From an uncultured Verrucomicrobiae bacterium (GTDB taxonomy: Bacteria > Verrucomicrobiota > Verrucomicrobiia > Limisphaerales > UBA1100): DNA of 64,000 nucleotides. The notes beneath the pieces are model-generated. The model did no database searches. It was not told the DNA's origin and worked only from the letters and a program-made list of their open reading frames with translations. The DNA lies in the NCBI GenBank assembly GCA_937775205.1, contig CALKBX010000008.1, positions 62,001-126,000 of the forward strand, in the 5' to 3' direction. The translations under genes were made by a program, and so were the position numbers. Of this stretch, positions 38,354 through 46,933 are shown piece by piece (the stretch's first letter is position 1; each line of letters starts with the position of its first letter).

Positions 38354-38974
38354 ATGAGCGCTCAATGGGCTGAGGAGAATTTGAATACCATTCGTACCCT
38401 GATGGAACGGGTAAGCGTGTACCGCCGCGCTCTTGCGCCCGTGGCCATCACCGTCGGCCTCCTAGGCCTCGCCGCCGCCGGGCTGGCCGAGGCCATGGGC
38501 TGGACCGGGGAAGGCCGTTTCGCCGGCTATTGGTTGGGCGTGGCGGTGGTAGCGCTGTTAGCGGTGCTGTTGCTGGTGCGTCGACAGGCGATGCGGGACA
38601 AGGAGGAAATCATGTCGCCCCCCATGCGCCGCGTGGTTCAGGCCTTGGCACCGATGCTACTCGCTGGACTGGGGCTGGGCGTGCTGGAGGTTTTGGCCCG
38701 AGAGCACCGCGATAGCGTCCGGCTCATCGCCCTGTGGATGGTGCTGTACGGCGGTGCATTGCACGCGGCGGGGTTTTTCATGCAGCGCGGCCTGCGATGG
38801 CTGGGCTTGATTTTCGTGTTTTTTGGAGGTATTTGCCTGTGTTTGCACGAGTTGGGGTACGTGCCTGTGTTGAAAGATAACGCCCACTGGTTGATGGGCT
38901 GGGCCTTCGGAGCCAATCATTTGGCTTACGGGCTGTACTTGAAACTGACAGCGAAACCCACGGACGAAGAATGA
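38354..38974 (+). CDS. Integral membrane protein, partner of wHTH regulator
   Basis: 206 aa with about six hydrophobic segments: APVAITVGLLGLAAAGLAEA, WLGVAVVALLAVLLLV, LAPMLLAGLGLGVLEVLA, LIALWMVLYGGALHAAGFFM and LGLIFVFFGGICLCLHELGY among them. No domain name recognised. Membrane proteins of this size commonly sit next to winged-helix regulators, and this one overlaps the wHTH-IspH gene by 4 bp (ATGA). The palindrome just upstream suggests control by that regulator. Function unknown; hydrophilic N-terminus of about 25 residues. Confidence 0.7.
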   Translation: MSAQWAEENLNTIRTLMERVSVYRRALAPVAITVGLLGLAAAGLAEAMGWTGEGRFAGYWLGVAVVALLAVLLLVRRQAMRDKEEIMSPPMRRVVQALAPMLLAGLGLGVLEVLAREHRDSVRLIALWMVLYGGALHAAGFFMQRGLRWLGLIFVFFGGICLCLHELGYVPVLKDNAHWLMGWAFGANHLAYGLYLKLTAKPTDEE

Positions 38975-40197
38975 ACGCGGAGACCTTTCAGCGACTGGAT
39001 AAAGTCATCCATGAAAAGGGGCGTATGGCGGTTATGTCCACGCTCGCCGCCGCGCCGGAGGTTGCCTTCACGGAATTGCGCGACGCGCTGGGTATGACCG
39101 ACGGCAATCTCACCACCCACATTCGCAAGCTGAAAAATTCCGGCTATGTGTCGGTGGCCAAGAGCGTTCAAGACAACCGCCCGCACACCACCTGCGCCCT
39201 CACCGCAGCCGGCCGCAAGGCCTTCGGCGAGTACGTGGCTTTGTTGGCGGGCATTGTGAAAGAGGCGCGGTGGTCGGAGAAAAAAACGCAGCCCAATGAA
39301 TCGTTCATACAGCCTTTGCCGTACAAAGCTGAGCTCACGCTGTTGCGGGCGGAGCATTTGGGAATGTGTTTCGGCGTGCGCGATGCCATCACGATGGCGC
39401 GACACGAGGTGGCTGCCCAGCCGCTGACCATTCTGGGCGAACTGGTGCACAACGACACTGTGCTGGACGACCTCGGGCAGCGCGGCGTGCAGTTTGAAAA
39501 TGACCCCAAGCGAGTCGTCACCTCAGCGGCGATGATTACCGCGCACGGCGCGTCGGACAAGGCGCGTGCGCGGGTGCGCGCGGCGGGCTTGCGAGTGGCC
39601 GATGCGACCTGTCCGTTGGTGCACTTTGCACACGAACAGGTTCGTAAACTTGCGGCGGCGGGTTTCCATGTGGTTGTCATCGGCCGCAAAGGGCACGTGG
39701 AGGTGCGCGGTCTCACGGAGGATTTGGACGAGTGCAACGTGGTGTTGAATGAAAAGGATATCGACGCGCTGAAAGCCCGGCCGCATTTTGGCGTGGCGGC
39801 GCAGACCACGCAGCCCATCTCGCGCGTGCGGGAGTTGGTGGATTATTTGCAGGCGCGTTTCCCAAAATCAGAAGTGCGGTTTGTGGACACCGTGTGCCAG
39901 CCCACCAAGCAGCGGCAGGAATCAGCGGAGGAAGTGGCCTTTCAGTCGGACGTGGTACTCGTAGTCGGCGGTGCCAACAGCAACAACACCGCGGAGTTGG
40001 TTCGCACTTGCGGGAAATATTGCGACAGCGTGCATCATGTGCAGAAGCCGGACGATGTGCGCACGGAATGGATTCCCGAAACTGGCACGCTGGGCATTAC
40101 CGCGGGGACGTCGACGCCGGATGAAACGATTGATGCGGTGGAGGCGCGCGTGCGGGAGATTAACGGTGCTCGCCGGCCAGCACATCGCACGGCTTGA
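38971..40197 (+). CDS. ispH: Winged-helix regulator fused to IspH (HMBPP reductase)
   Basis: 408 aa. Residues 1-100 are a winged-helix DNA-binding domain (VAFTELRDALGMTDGNLTTH, then the wing VAKSVQDNRPHTTCALT). Residues 120-400 are IspH, the [4Fe-4S] enzyme that makes IPP and DMAPP from HMBPP. All key residues are present: cysteines C133 (HLGMCFGV), C214 (DATCPL) and C309 (DTVCQPT); H160 (ELVHN), H192 (AHGAS), H242 and E244 (GHVEV), the AQTT threonines and the ANSNNT triad. The join is a linker of about 20 residues after an A7 run; no ATG or GTG start lies between the domains. A frameshift artefact is not excluded, but both domains share one frame. The 3' end overlaps dus by 38 bp. Confidence 0.85.
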   Translation: MNAETFQRLDKVIHEKGRMAVMSTLAAAPEVAFTELRDALGMTDGNLTTHIRKLKNSGYVSVAKSVQDNRPHTTCALTAAGRKAFGEYVALLAGIVKEARWSEKKTQPNESFIQPLPYKAELTLLRAEHLGMCFGVRDAITMARHEVAAQPLTILGELVHNDTVLDDLGQRGVQFENDPKRVVTSAAMITAHGASDKARARVRAAGLRVADATCPLVHFAHEQVRKLAAAGFHVVVIGRKGHVEVRGLTEDLDECNVVLNEKDIDALKARPHFGVAAQTTQPISRVRELVDYLQARFPKSEVRFVDTVCQPTKQRQESAEEVAFQSDVVLVVGGANSNNTAELVRTCGKYCDSVHHVQKPDDVRTEWIPETGTLGITAGTSTPDETIDAVEARVREINGARRPAHRTA

Positions 40198-41206
40198 GAT
40201 CGAGGTCGAAGGGCTCCAGCGGCATTGGGCGGTCGTGCTCTAGGTGGTCGGTGCAGATGGCAAAGAGTTCTTTGGCGGTGGTGGTGCGGCGGATTCGGTG
40301 GAGGAAATCGCCGGTGGGTTCGATTCCGATTCCGATGTAATTGAAATATTTTTTCATTTTCGATACGTGCGATTTCTCGTTTAGGTTTGGAGGGCGCACG
40401 GTTTCAAAGAGGTCACGCAAATAGCCGAGTACATCGTGGCCGGTGGGCGTGAAGGGGGTCACGTTGTTTTGTGTTTGGCGGATTTGGTGGAAGAGCCACG
40501 GGTTGCGGATGGCGGCGCGGCCGATCATTAGGCCGGCGGCGCGGGTGTCGGCGAGCACGGCGGCGGCTTTGGCGGGGGAATAAATATTGCCGTTGGCGAG
40601 CACGGGACAGGGCAGGGCTTCGACGGCACGCGCGATGTAATCGTAATGGACGCCGCTGCGGTAGCCTTCGCGCACGGTGCGGCCGTGGACGGTGAGGAGG
40701 TCAATGCGGTGTTTTCTAAAGAGGGGCAGGAGTTCATCGAACACGGCGGGGTCGTCGAAGCCGATGCGGGTTTTTACGGTGAAGGGGATTTCGACGGCGT
40801 CGCGCAGGGCGCCGAGGATGGCGTCGACTTGGGCGGGGTCGCGGAGTAAGCCGCCACCGGCGCATTTTTTGTAAACGACAGGTGCGGGGCAGCCGAGGTT
40901 GAGGTCGATGCCGGCGATGGGGTGTTGTTGCAGTTCGCGGGCGGTGCGGATGAGTGAGGGGATGTGGTTGCCGATGAGCTGGGCGAGCGCGGGTTTGCTG
41001 GTGGGATTTTCGGTGATGGATTTGAGGATGGGTTTTTCAAGGCGCGATCCTTCGCGCACGCGGAAGTATTCGGTGACGTAAAGATCGGGGCCGCCGTACT
41101 TGGCCATGAGCCGCCAGAAGGGGAGGTCGGTGACATCCTGCATTGGCGCGAGCGCGGTGATGGGCGCGTGGGCGAGGGTGTCACGAAAGTGCTCGGCGTG
41201 GGTCAT
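40160..41206 (-). CDS. dus: tRNA-dihydrouridine synthase
   Basis: FMN- and NADPH-dependent reduction of uridines in tRNA D-loops. 348 aa. Motifs: ALAPMQDVTDLPFWRL (FMN phosphate region), LIGNHIPSLIRTARELQ, GIDLNLGCPAPVVYKKCAGG with the catalytic cysteine, TVKTRIGFD, LLTVHGRTVREGY and VLANGNIYSP, GLMIGRAAIRNPWLF. ATG at 41206 starts at the typical N-terminal distance from ITALAPMQ; an upstream frame would run into the tRNA gene and was rejected. Divergently placed tRNA-Gln starts 50 bp away, a natural substrate neighbourhood but probably coincidence. Confidence 0.93.
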   Translation of the reverse strand: MTHAEHFRDTLAHAPITALAPMQDVTDLPFWRLMAKYGGPDLYVTEYFRVREGSRLEKPILKSITENPTSKPALAQLIGNHIPSLIRTARELQQHPIAGIDLNLGCPAPVVYKKCAGGGLLRDPAQVDAILGALRDAVEIPFTVKTRIGFDDPAVFDELLPLFRKHRIDLLTVHGRTVREGYRSGVHYDYIARAVEALPCPVLANGNIYSPAKAAAVLADTRAAGLMIGRAAIRNPWLFHQIRQTQNNVTPFTPTGHDVLGYLRDLFETVRPPNLNEKSHVSKMKKYFNYIGIGIEPTGDFLHRIRRTTTAKELFAICTDHLEHDRPMPLEPFDLDLKPCDVLAGEHR

Positions 41207-41255
41207 TGTTTTTTCTTTTCGGCGCGGCGATGGGCGGCTAGGGTGTGCGGCCCAC

Positions 41256-41329
41256 TGTCCCGTGGTGTAATGGTAGCACAGATGTTTTTGGTGCATCTAG
41301 TCGGGGTTCAAATCCCTGCGGGACAACCA
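41256..41329 (+). tRNA. tRNA-Gln (anticodon TTG)
   Basis: 74 nt including an encoded CCA. Acceptor TGTCCCG pairs with CGGGACA; D-arm GTGTAATGGTAGCAC; anticodon stem GATGT/GCATC with loop TTTTGGT, giving anticodon TTG; T-arm CGGGGTTCAAATCCCTG. Folding was done by eye; all arms are complete. Confidence 0.95.
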
Positions 41330-41360
41330 CTTTTTTTAATGCCCAAGGTCGCGGGCACGA

Positions 41361-41398
41361 CTTACTATTCCCCACTCACTACTCTCTTTTACTCACTG
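41361..41398. repeat. ACTCACTACTC-type short repeat
   Basis: CTTACTATTCCCCACTCACT, then ACTCTCTTTTACTCACTG. Related to the repeats at 13358 and 47645. It runs into the last codons of the SNF2 gene on the other strand. Confidence 0.5.
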
Positions 41399-44300
41399 AA
41401 AAGGAATTCCAAATCAGTCTTGGTGAGGCTCTTGGCGAAGCCTTTTTCGCCGAGGACGTCGGAGATGGTTTGGCGTTTGCTTTGCTGGAGGTTCCAGATT
41501 TTTTCTTCCACCGTACCGGGCGCGATGAGTTTGTATGCGTTGACAGTTTTGGTTTGGCCAATGCGGTGGGTGCGGTCGATGGCTTGCGCCTCGACGGCGG
41601 GATTCCACCACGGATCGTACAGCACCACGTAGCTCGCGGTGGTGAGGTTGAGGCCGGTGCCGGCGGCCCGGAGGCTGAGCAGGAAGATGCCCGCGCCTTC
41701 GGATTCCTGAAACGCGTTGACGACGTCCTGCCGGTTCTTGGTTTCGCCGGTGAGCATGTGCGTGGGGATCTCGCGGGTGCCGCAATCTTTTTCCAAAATT
41801 TTCAGCATCTGCACAAACTGGCTGAAGACCAAAACTTTTTCGCCCTGCGCGACCAGCGGCTCGAGCAGATCGAAGAGCGCTTCGGTTTTGCCGGAGGAGG
41901 AGTCGTTGCCGACCAGCGAGGGGTGGCAGCAAATCTGGCGCAGTCGGGTGAGGGCGGCGAGCACTTGCATGCGGCTTTTGGCGACCCCTTTGGTTTGGAT
42001 GGTTTCCATAACCGTGTCGCGGCTGCGGCGGAGTTCGGCGAGGTAAAGTTTGCGTTGATCCGCGCCCAGTTCGCAGTCGTGCCGTTGCTCGATGCGTTCG
42101 GGCAAATCCTTGGCGACCTCGGTTTTGACGCGCCGCAGCAAGATGGGGCGCAGGCGCGAGGAGAGGCGCTTGCGGGCGATGCGGCGGTTGGCGATGGCTT
42201 CTTCGCTGTCGCCGCCGGCGGGGTCGTACATTGCGTGAAAATGTTTTTCGTCGCCGAGATAGCCCGGCTGCACGAAGTCCACGATGCTCCATAAATCGAG
42301 CAGGCGATTTTCCAATGGAGTGCCGGTGAGGGCGAGGCGGATTTTGCAGGAGAGTTGCTTCACCGATTGGGTGACCTGCGCGCCGGGGTTTTTGATGAAC
42401 TGCGCTTCGTCGAGAATAATGGCTTTGAATTTGTAGCGCTGCAAATCCTCGAGGTCGCGCCGAAGCAACGAGTAGTTGGTGACTACGATGTCGAAATCGG
42501 GGATGCGCTTGCGCATTGCATGGCGCGCGGCGCCGCTTTCAAGCACGAGCACGGACATATCCGGCGTGAACTTCTCCACCTCGCGTTTCCAGTTGTACAT
42601 TACCGAGGCGGGGCAGACGACGAGTGAGGGGCTGGATTTGCCGCGTTTTTTCCGCTGCTTGAGCCACTTAATATAGGTGAGCGTTTGCAGCGTTTTGCCG
42701 AGGCCCATGTCATCGGCGAGGATGCCGCCGAGGCGCATGGACTGCAGATGGCAAAGAAATTCGAAGCCCGAATGTTGGTACGGACGCAGCTCGGCTTGGA
42801 TGCCTTCGGGCAAACCGGTGGTGGGGATGCCTTCGAAATGCTCGATACGGTCACGCAGTTTTTGCGCCTGCTTGCCGTCGCCGAATTGCGACAGGGCGTC
42901 TTCGCCCAGATGCGCAGCCTGTTCCATTGCGATTTTTTGTGTGCCTGTCTCGAGGCCATCGAGGCCGAGGTCGGCCATGGTTTCCTGCGCGCGTTGGGTG
43001 GCGTCTACGTCCAGCTCCACCCAGCCTTTGCTGGGCAGTTTCACAAACCGGCTGGTGGCTTGTGCGAGGCTTTCCAAATCTTTTTTGGTGAGCTTCATCC
43101 CTTCCTCTTCCCACTCGGTGGAAACCGAGAGCCAATCGATGCCGCTGCCCTTCACGATGAGCGTGGGCTTCAGGCGTTTGGGTTTTAGGAAGAGTCGCTG
43201 GAAGGAATCGTTGCCGAGAAATTCCGCGTCCTGCGGGCGTTCGTGCCATACACTGGCAAGCACATTGAGAAAATTCTCATTCGCATCGCCCACCCACAAA
43301 CCGGGCTCGGGCGTGAACCAATCGAGCTTGCGCAGCCATTCGATAGAAGGCTCGAGGCGTTCATCCTCCAAAACCTGCGGCTTGTCCGCGCGGTGTTTGC
43401 CCTTGATGTGCCATTCGTGGCCGGCCCATTCCCAGAGGCTGCCGTCCCTGTCGCTCTTGGCTTGCAGGCGCAGCTCCAGACGGTCGCCATGCATTTCCAA
43501 AACAAAGATTGGCTTGGCCGTGTGGGATTCGCAGAGATCATTCCAGTCGATGCCCTCGCGCACGTGGGTGCGGCGCAGTTCGGTGATGAACCGCGTGCTG
43601 AGTTTGTTGATGGGCGCGCGCGGGTTGCCCACCCATTTGCTGAGGAGCGATGCCGGCGGGCTGTTGCGCAGGAAATAAAATGTGTTATCCACCAGCACCA
43701 TCGTGGGGCGGCCGGCAAAAAATTTGGCTTCCTCCAGCGGCACTTCGCGGCCGTCGGGCAGCAAGAGCGTGTGGGTGAAGGCGAGCACAGCCGTGCCGTT
43801 TTTGAGCGAGGGGATCAGCTCGGCAAGTTGGCCGTGGAATTCGTAGGGCGGCGTGTTCACGCCCGGTTGCAGGCGCGATTGGCCGCCCCAATGTGCCAGC
43901 CATTGCAGCAGCGGTTGGCCGGTGAGCGTGAGGCTGTCGTGCCCCTTGAGGTCGTCGCCGTAATGTTCGGTGACCCACTCGATGAATTCCCAATCTTCGG
44001 CCGGGAACAATTCCTGCTCGTGTGCCGCGCGCACGGTGAGGTCCACTAAGTTGGTGATGGATTTCTTGCGGTCGCCCGTGCGCGGCCGGCGCACCACGAA
44101 TTCCACCCGCAAGGTTTGCAGGCTCGAATCGAGGCCTTCGGGTTCCGGCACGGCTACGGCGCGTATGGATGCGCGCGGGGCATCGAGATGATTCGGCGCG
44201 GGCGGGAACATCCAGTGCTCCAGCTCCTTGAACACCGCGCGCTCGCGTTCGGCCTTTTCGATTTCGTTGAAGCGCTTGAGGTTTGCATGCTGGTTCAGCT

Positions 44301-44661
44301 CCGCGGGCATCTGCCGTCCCGCGCGCAGGAAAACTACTGACAACGCCTCCAGGCGTTTCTTGCCCTTCGCCTTCGCCACGTCATCCCACCAATCATCCCC
44401 GGGAAAATCCTTGCGGCTTAGCTTCAGCTTGGAAAAATAATCCTCCAACAACAGCCACGCCCGCTGTTCGTCCTTGCACTTGGCGAACAGCTCGAGAACG
44501 TCCTCGCGCTCATCCACATCCTCGCGTGAGTCCGAAAGTTCGCGGCGCAAGTCCGCCAACATGCCATAGGCATCCTCCAGCGCGGTGGCGTGTGCATCGT
44601 ACTTCATCGCCGCGCCGCTCTTGGGCGCCGGCTTGCGTGTTCCTTTTTTACCTCGTGGCAT
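41389..44661 (-). CDS. SNF2-family DNA-dependent ATPase/helicase
   Basis: 1,090 aa. N-terminal half holds a bacterial SNF2-associated region; the C-terminal half is the Swi2/Snf2 motor. Motifs: Q/I ILADDMGLGKTLQTLTYIK, Ia VVCPASVMYNWKREVEKF, II LDEAQFIKN, III LALTGTPLENRLLDLWSI, IV VLVFSQFVQMLKIL, V RAAGTGLNLTTASYVVLYDP, VI AIDRTHRIGQTKTV. Bacterial members remodel nucleoprotein or help RNA polymerase recycling (RapA-like). The gene is on its own, next to tRNA-Gln; no methylase or DISARM/DND partner genes are adjacent, so a defence role is unsupported. Basic Lys/Pro-rich first 20 residues. Confidence 0.92.
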   Translation of the reverse strand: MPRGKKGTRKPAPKSGAAMKYDAHATALEDAYGMLADLRRELSDSREDVDEREDVLELFAKCKDEQRAWLLLEDYFSKLKLSRKDFPGDDWWDDVAKAKGKKRLEALSVVFLRAGRQMPAELNQHANLKRFNEIEKAERERAVFKELEHWMFPPAPNHLDAPRASIRAVAVPEPEGLDSSLQTLRVEFVVRRPRTGDRKKSITNLVDLTVRAAHEQELFPAEDWEFIEWVTEHYGDDLKGHDSLTLTGQPLLQWLAHWGGQSRLQPGVNTPPYEFHGQLAELIPSLKNGTAVLAFTHTLLLPDGREVPLEEAKFFAGRPTMVLVDNTFYFLRNSPPASLLSKWVGNPRAPINKLSTRFITELRRTHVREGIDWNDLCESHTAKPIFVLEMHGDRLELRLQAKSDRDGSLWEWAGHEWHIKGKHRADKPQVLEDERLEPSIEWLRKLDWFTPEPGLWVGDANENFLNVLASVWHERPQDAEFLGNDSFQRLFLKPKRLKPTLIVKGSGIDWLSVSTEWEEEGMKLTKKDLESLAQATSRFVKLPSKGWVELDVDATQRAQETMADLGLDGLETGTQKIAMEQAAHLGEDALSQFGDGKQAQKLRDRIEHFEGIPTTGLPEGIQAELRPYQHSGFEFLCHLQSMRLGGILADDMGLGKTLQTLTYIKWLKQRKKRGKSSPSLVVCPASVMYNWKREVEKFTPDMSVLVLESGAARHAMRKRIPDFDIVVTNYSLLRRDLEDLQRYKFKAIILDEAQFIKNPGAQVTQSVKQLSCKIRLALTGTPLENRLLDLWSIVDFVQPGYLGDEKHFHAMYDPAGGDSEEAIANRRIARKRLSSRLRPILLRRVKTEVAKDLPERIEQRHDCELGADQRKLYLAELRRSRDTVMETIQTKGVAKSRMQVLAALTRLRQICCHPSLVGNDSSSGKTEALFDLLEPLVAQGEKVLVFSQFVQMLKILEKDCGTREIPTHMLTGETKNRQDVVNAFQESEGAGIFLLSLRAAGTGLNLTTASYVVLYDPWWNPAVEAQAIDRTHRIGQTKTVNAYKLIAPGTVEEKIWNLQQSKRQTISDVLGEKGFAKSLTKTDLEFLFSE

Positions 44662-44705
44662 ATGTCAAAATTCTTTGTCCAAAAACGGAAAGGTTATCCA
44701 TGGCA

Positions 44706-44727
44706 GGTTGACGTTTCCCCGTCAACC
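44706..44727. other. Perfect hairpin in 192-bp intergenic gap
   Basis: GGTTGACG-TTTCCC-CGTCAACC, an 8-bp perfect stem in the gap 44662-44853. A T7 run occurs 9 nt further right, too far for a classical terminator. The rest of the gap is A/G-rich with no supported gene. Confidence 0.45.
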
Positions 44728-44853
44728 CGAAATAACTTTTTTTAGGTACTCTGAAGGAAGGAAATCACTTGACGCCGTAAAAGCCGGTGAACCAAGCGTG
44801 TTTCAAGAAAAGCAAGCGAAGAAAAAAGTGAGCAACGCGGACAAAGCGATCTC

Positions 44854-45045
44854 CTAATAAGGAGAATGCTCGACCACCATCGGCGCTGCCCCGGCTTCCG
44901 TGGCGTCGTGTTCGCCCAACAGCCCCGGCAACAGAAACGTCGCCGGCGAAATGCTTTGATCCACGTGAATGCTAGAGCAACCGGTTAGCCCAAATGCAAA
45001 TATCGCCATCACTATTCCAAATCGAATAATGCGTTTGATGCTCAT
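44854..45045 (-). CDS. Small lipoprotein
   Basis: 63 aa. MSIKRIIRFGIVMAIFAFGL followed by TGCSS is a complete lipoprotein signal; the mature part is about 40 residues with no recognised domain. ATG at 45045 is preferred to one three codons upstream. Function unknown. Confidence 0.65.
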   Translation of the reverse strand: MSIKRIIRFGIVMAIFAFGLTGCSSIHVDQSISPATFLLPGLLGEHDATEAGAAPMVVEHSPY

Positions 45046-45229
45046 ACACTCCATCCGTCGACCCTATCCTAGTGCGGGCAAAAAGCAACTCAAAAAGAGG
45101 GGGTGACACGGGTGCTGAGCAGACCCAATCGGCTTTTCCACTTGCTGATTATTCACACACTATCCCAATCTTGTGAACAACCTTCAGTTGACCAAGCCCG
45201 CAAATTCAATAGTCTGCCCGCAGTTAAGG

Positions 45230-45655
45230 GTGACAAGGAGAATCCCAATTTACTACCTGCTGGCGCTTGGCGTGTCTGCATTCACAGGATGCGGATACCT
45301 AAAGGGCAAGGAAGATCCATCGGCAAATTCCATTGGCAATGCCAGCAACAACTTCGGCCAAGACGGCCCCAAGACGGGGCTCGGAGGCAACCCCAATCCC
45401 AAAACACATACGCCGTCCATCGTGCCCGCTGGCAATGATGCCGGACGCGTGATGCTCGTGGATCAAGGCCTTGCGTTTGTAGTGGTGGAAATTGTTGGTT
45501 CCCGATTACCCCCGCCCGAGATGCGTTACCTCGTTATTCGTCAAGGCCGCGCCGTGGGGGAGATCACCACCACCGCCGAAACCGATGACACGTATTTAGT
45601 AGCTGATATCAACAAGGGGGACATCCGTGTGGGCGATTCAGTTCGCCCCAAATAA
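45230..45655 (+). CDS. Lipoprotein, unknown function
   Basis: 141 aa from GTG at 45230, chosen because it opens MTRRIPIYYLLALGVSAFTG, a textbook signal with lipobox FTGCG; the longer frame from 45173 buries the signal. The mature part has a Gly/Asn/Pro-rich linker then a beta-rich domain (RVMLVDQGLAFVVVEIVGSR; GEITTTAETDDTYLVADI; GDIRVGDSVRP) that looks like a small SH3/OB-like barrel, possibly of the kind that ends in a conserved 'GD.V' strand. Followed by a good terminator. Confidence 0.72.
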   Translation: MTRRIPIYYLLALGVSAFTGCGYLKGKEDPSANSIGNASNNFGQDGPKTGLGGNPNPKTHTPSIVPAGNDAGRVMLVDQGLAFVVVEIVGSRLPPPEMRYLVIRQGRAVGEITTTAETDDTYLVADINKGDIRVGDSVRPK

Positions 45656-45670
45656 CGGATAGGTGGAGAA

Positions 45671-45703
45671 GGCTCCGAGGGAAACCTCGGGGCCTTTTTT
45701 CTT
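45671..45703 (+). terminator. Rho-independent terminator
   Basis: GGCTCCGAGG-GAAA-CCTCGGGGCC then TTTTTTCTTTTT. Strong 10-bp stem (one G-T pair) with GAAA tetraloop, 15 bp after the lipoprotein stop. Confidence 0.9.
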
Positions 45704-45705
45704 TT

Positions 45706-46020
45706 TCAATTCCTTGACTCTGCCGGCTCGGCTTCCGGTTGCGCTTTTTTGTAGGGCGAATGCAGGTTGAAATAAATGCCGCACATCGGCTTCTCTTCCC
45801 CGTCCACTTCGCTGAGAAAAATCGTCACCTGTTTATCCAGCGCGATCCCGTGGCGCATGCCTTCCCCGCGCGTTTCGTAGGCCCGCATCGCTTTTACCAG
45901 CAAACTCTCCAGCGACGCCTGGCAATCCTCCGGCGTTTTATCCAGGCACACCACATGCAGATCAAACGACTTCACCGCCGCTTCAATCTCGTCCACAAAC
46001 ATTTCCGGTAATAATCCCAT
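45706..46020 (-). CDS. Conserved hypothetical protein, ~104 aa
   Basis: Starts MGLLPEMFVDEIEAAVKSFD. Mixed alpha/beta pattern (LHVVCLDKTPEDCQASLESL; QVTIFLSEVDGEEKPMCGIY) without recognised family. Two cysteines and a C-terminal Glu/Pro tail. ATG at 46020 used; a longer frame to 46065 adds an unconvincing leader. Confidence 0.55.
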   Translation of the reverse strand: MGLLPEMFVDEIEAAVKSFDLHVVCLDKTPEDCQASLESLLVKAMRAYETRGEGMRHGIALDKQVTIFLSEVDGEEKPMCGIYFNLHSPYKKAQPEAEPAESRN

Positions 46021-46147
46021 AGCAAACGCCCACCCAACCACACCCCGCGCCCCATTGCACTCCAAAAAAAACGGCCCGCACCCTACTGTAAAAAAAGCTG
46101 ATCTTTATAGTAGACAGAAAATTTAAAAATATGCTGAACCGACGGCC

Positions 46148-46933
46148 ATGAGAAAATACATCCTCCTCAACCTCACCGGCCTGTTGGTTTTCTTTCTATT
46201 CACCTGCATGTTCACCAGCTGCGGCAAGTCCGGTAAATCCAAGCCGGAAACGGAAGAATCCTCCAAACCGAAATCGGGAGGGTTCTTCAAGTGGTTGATG
46301 CCCTTCGCTAGTGCTAGAGACAAGGACGCCCGCATCAAGTGCGTGAACAACCTCAACAGTATCGGCAAAGCTACGATGGGCTTTACAGTGGATAACGGGG
46401 CGCGCACGCCGTGGAATCTAATTCCCTCTCAACAGCGCAATCATTTTGGAAGCAACTACAACCTTACCGTTGGCAGCATTTTTGGATTGGCCGCGATGAA
46501 GTCTGAAGTTCAAACCGCCAAGATTCTTATCTCTCCTTGCGACAAGGGGAGGTTTGCCGCCAATGAAAAAGTGCAGGAAGATTGGCGTAACTACAACACC
46601 AAGGGCGGGAATCCAATTCCTCATGATGGCCTCAGCTACGGCCTGTGCTTTGGCGGCGATTTTCAAAGGCCCGCCACCGTGGTTGCTATGACGCGCAACC
46701 TCAGTACGGATGATCTGGCTACGGCTGGTTGGGTGGGAGCTGAGGATGCCAAGCGTGGTATGGCTGGCCTGCAAGTGGGGCAAGGGCAGGTGGTCCGGGC
46801 CGATGGTTCCGCTTCGGTATCAACCAGTGCTGACCTAGGTGCTAATGGGAAAATCATCAAGAGCCACATTGCCTCTCGCGGCGGTACCAGCCCTTTTGGC
46901 GCATCGAGAACCGGGGTAATACTGCCATATTAA
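46148..46933 (+). CDS. Lipoprotein with pseudopilin/DUF1559-like domain
   Basis: 261 aa. Signal peptide with lipobox (FLFTCMFTSCGKSGKS). The phrase RDKDARIKCVNNLNSIGKAT matches the post-helix segment of verrucomicrobial/planctomycete type II pseudopilins (ARxKCVNNLKQIGLA), and the C-terminal YGLCFGG and VVRADGSASVST recall their closing 'H.GG.N' region. But the prepilin cleavage motif (G|FTLIE) and hydrophobic pilin helix are replaced by a lipid anchor. Role unknown; may be a surface-anchored pilin derivative. Confidence 0.65.
   Translation: MRKYILLNLTGLLVFFLFTCMFTSCGKSGKSKPETEESSKPKSGGFFKWLMPFASARDKDARIKCVNNLNSIGKATMGFTVDNGARTPWNLIPSQQRNHFGSNYNLTVGSIFGLAAMKSEVQTAKILISPCDKGRFAANEKVQEDWRNYNTKGGNPIPHDGLSYGLCFGGDFQRPATVVAMTRNLSTDDLATAGWVGAEDAKRGMAGLQVGQGQVVRADGSASVSTSADLGANGKIIKSHIASRGGTSPFGASRTGVILPY

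Noticed and set aside
41389-44661. SNF2 helicase as part of a defence island
   Set aside because: No methyltransferase, nuclease, DISARM, DND or Druantia partners are adjacent; neighbours are housekeeping genes.
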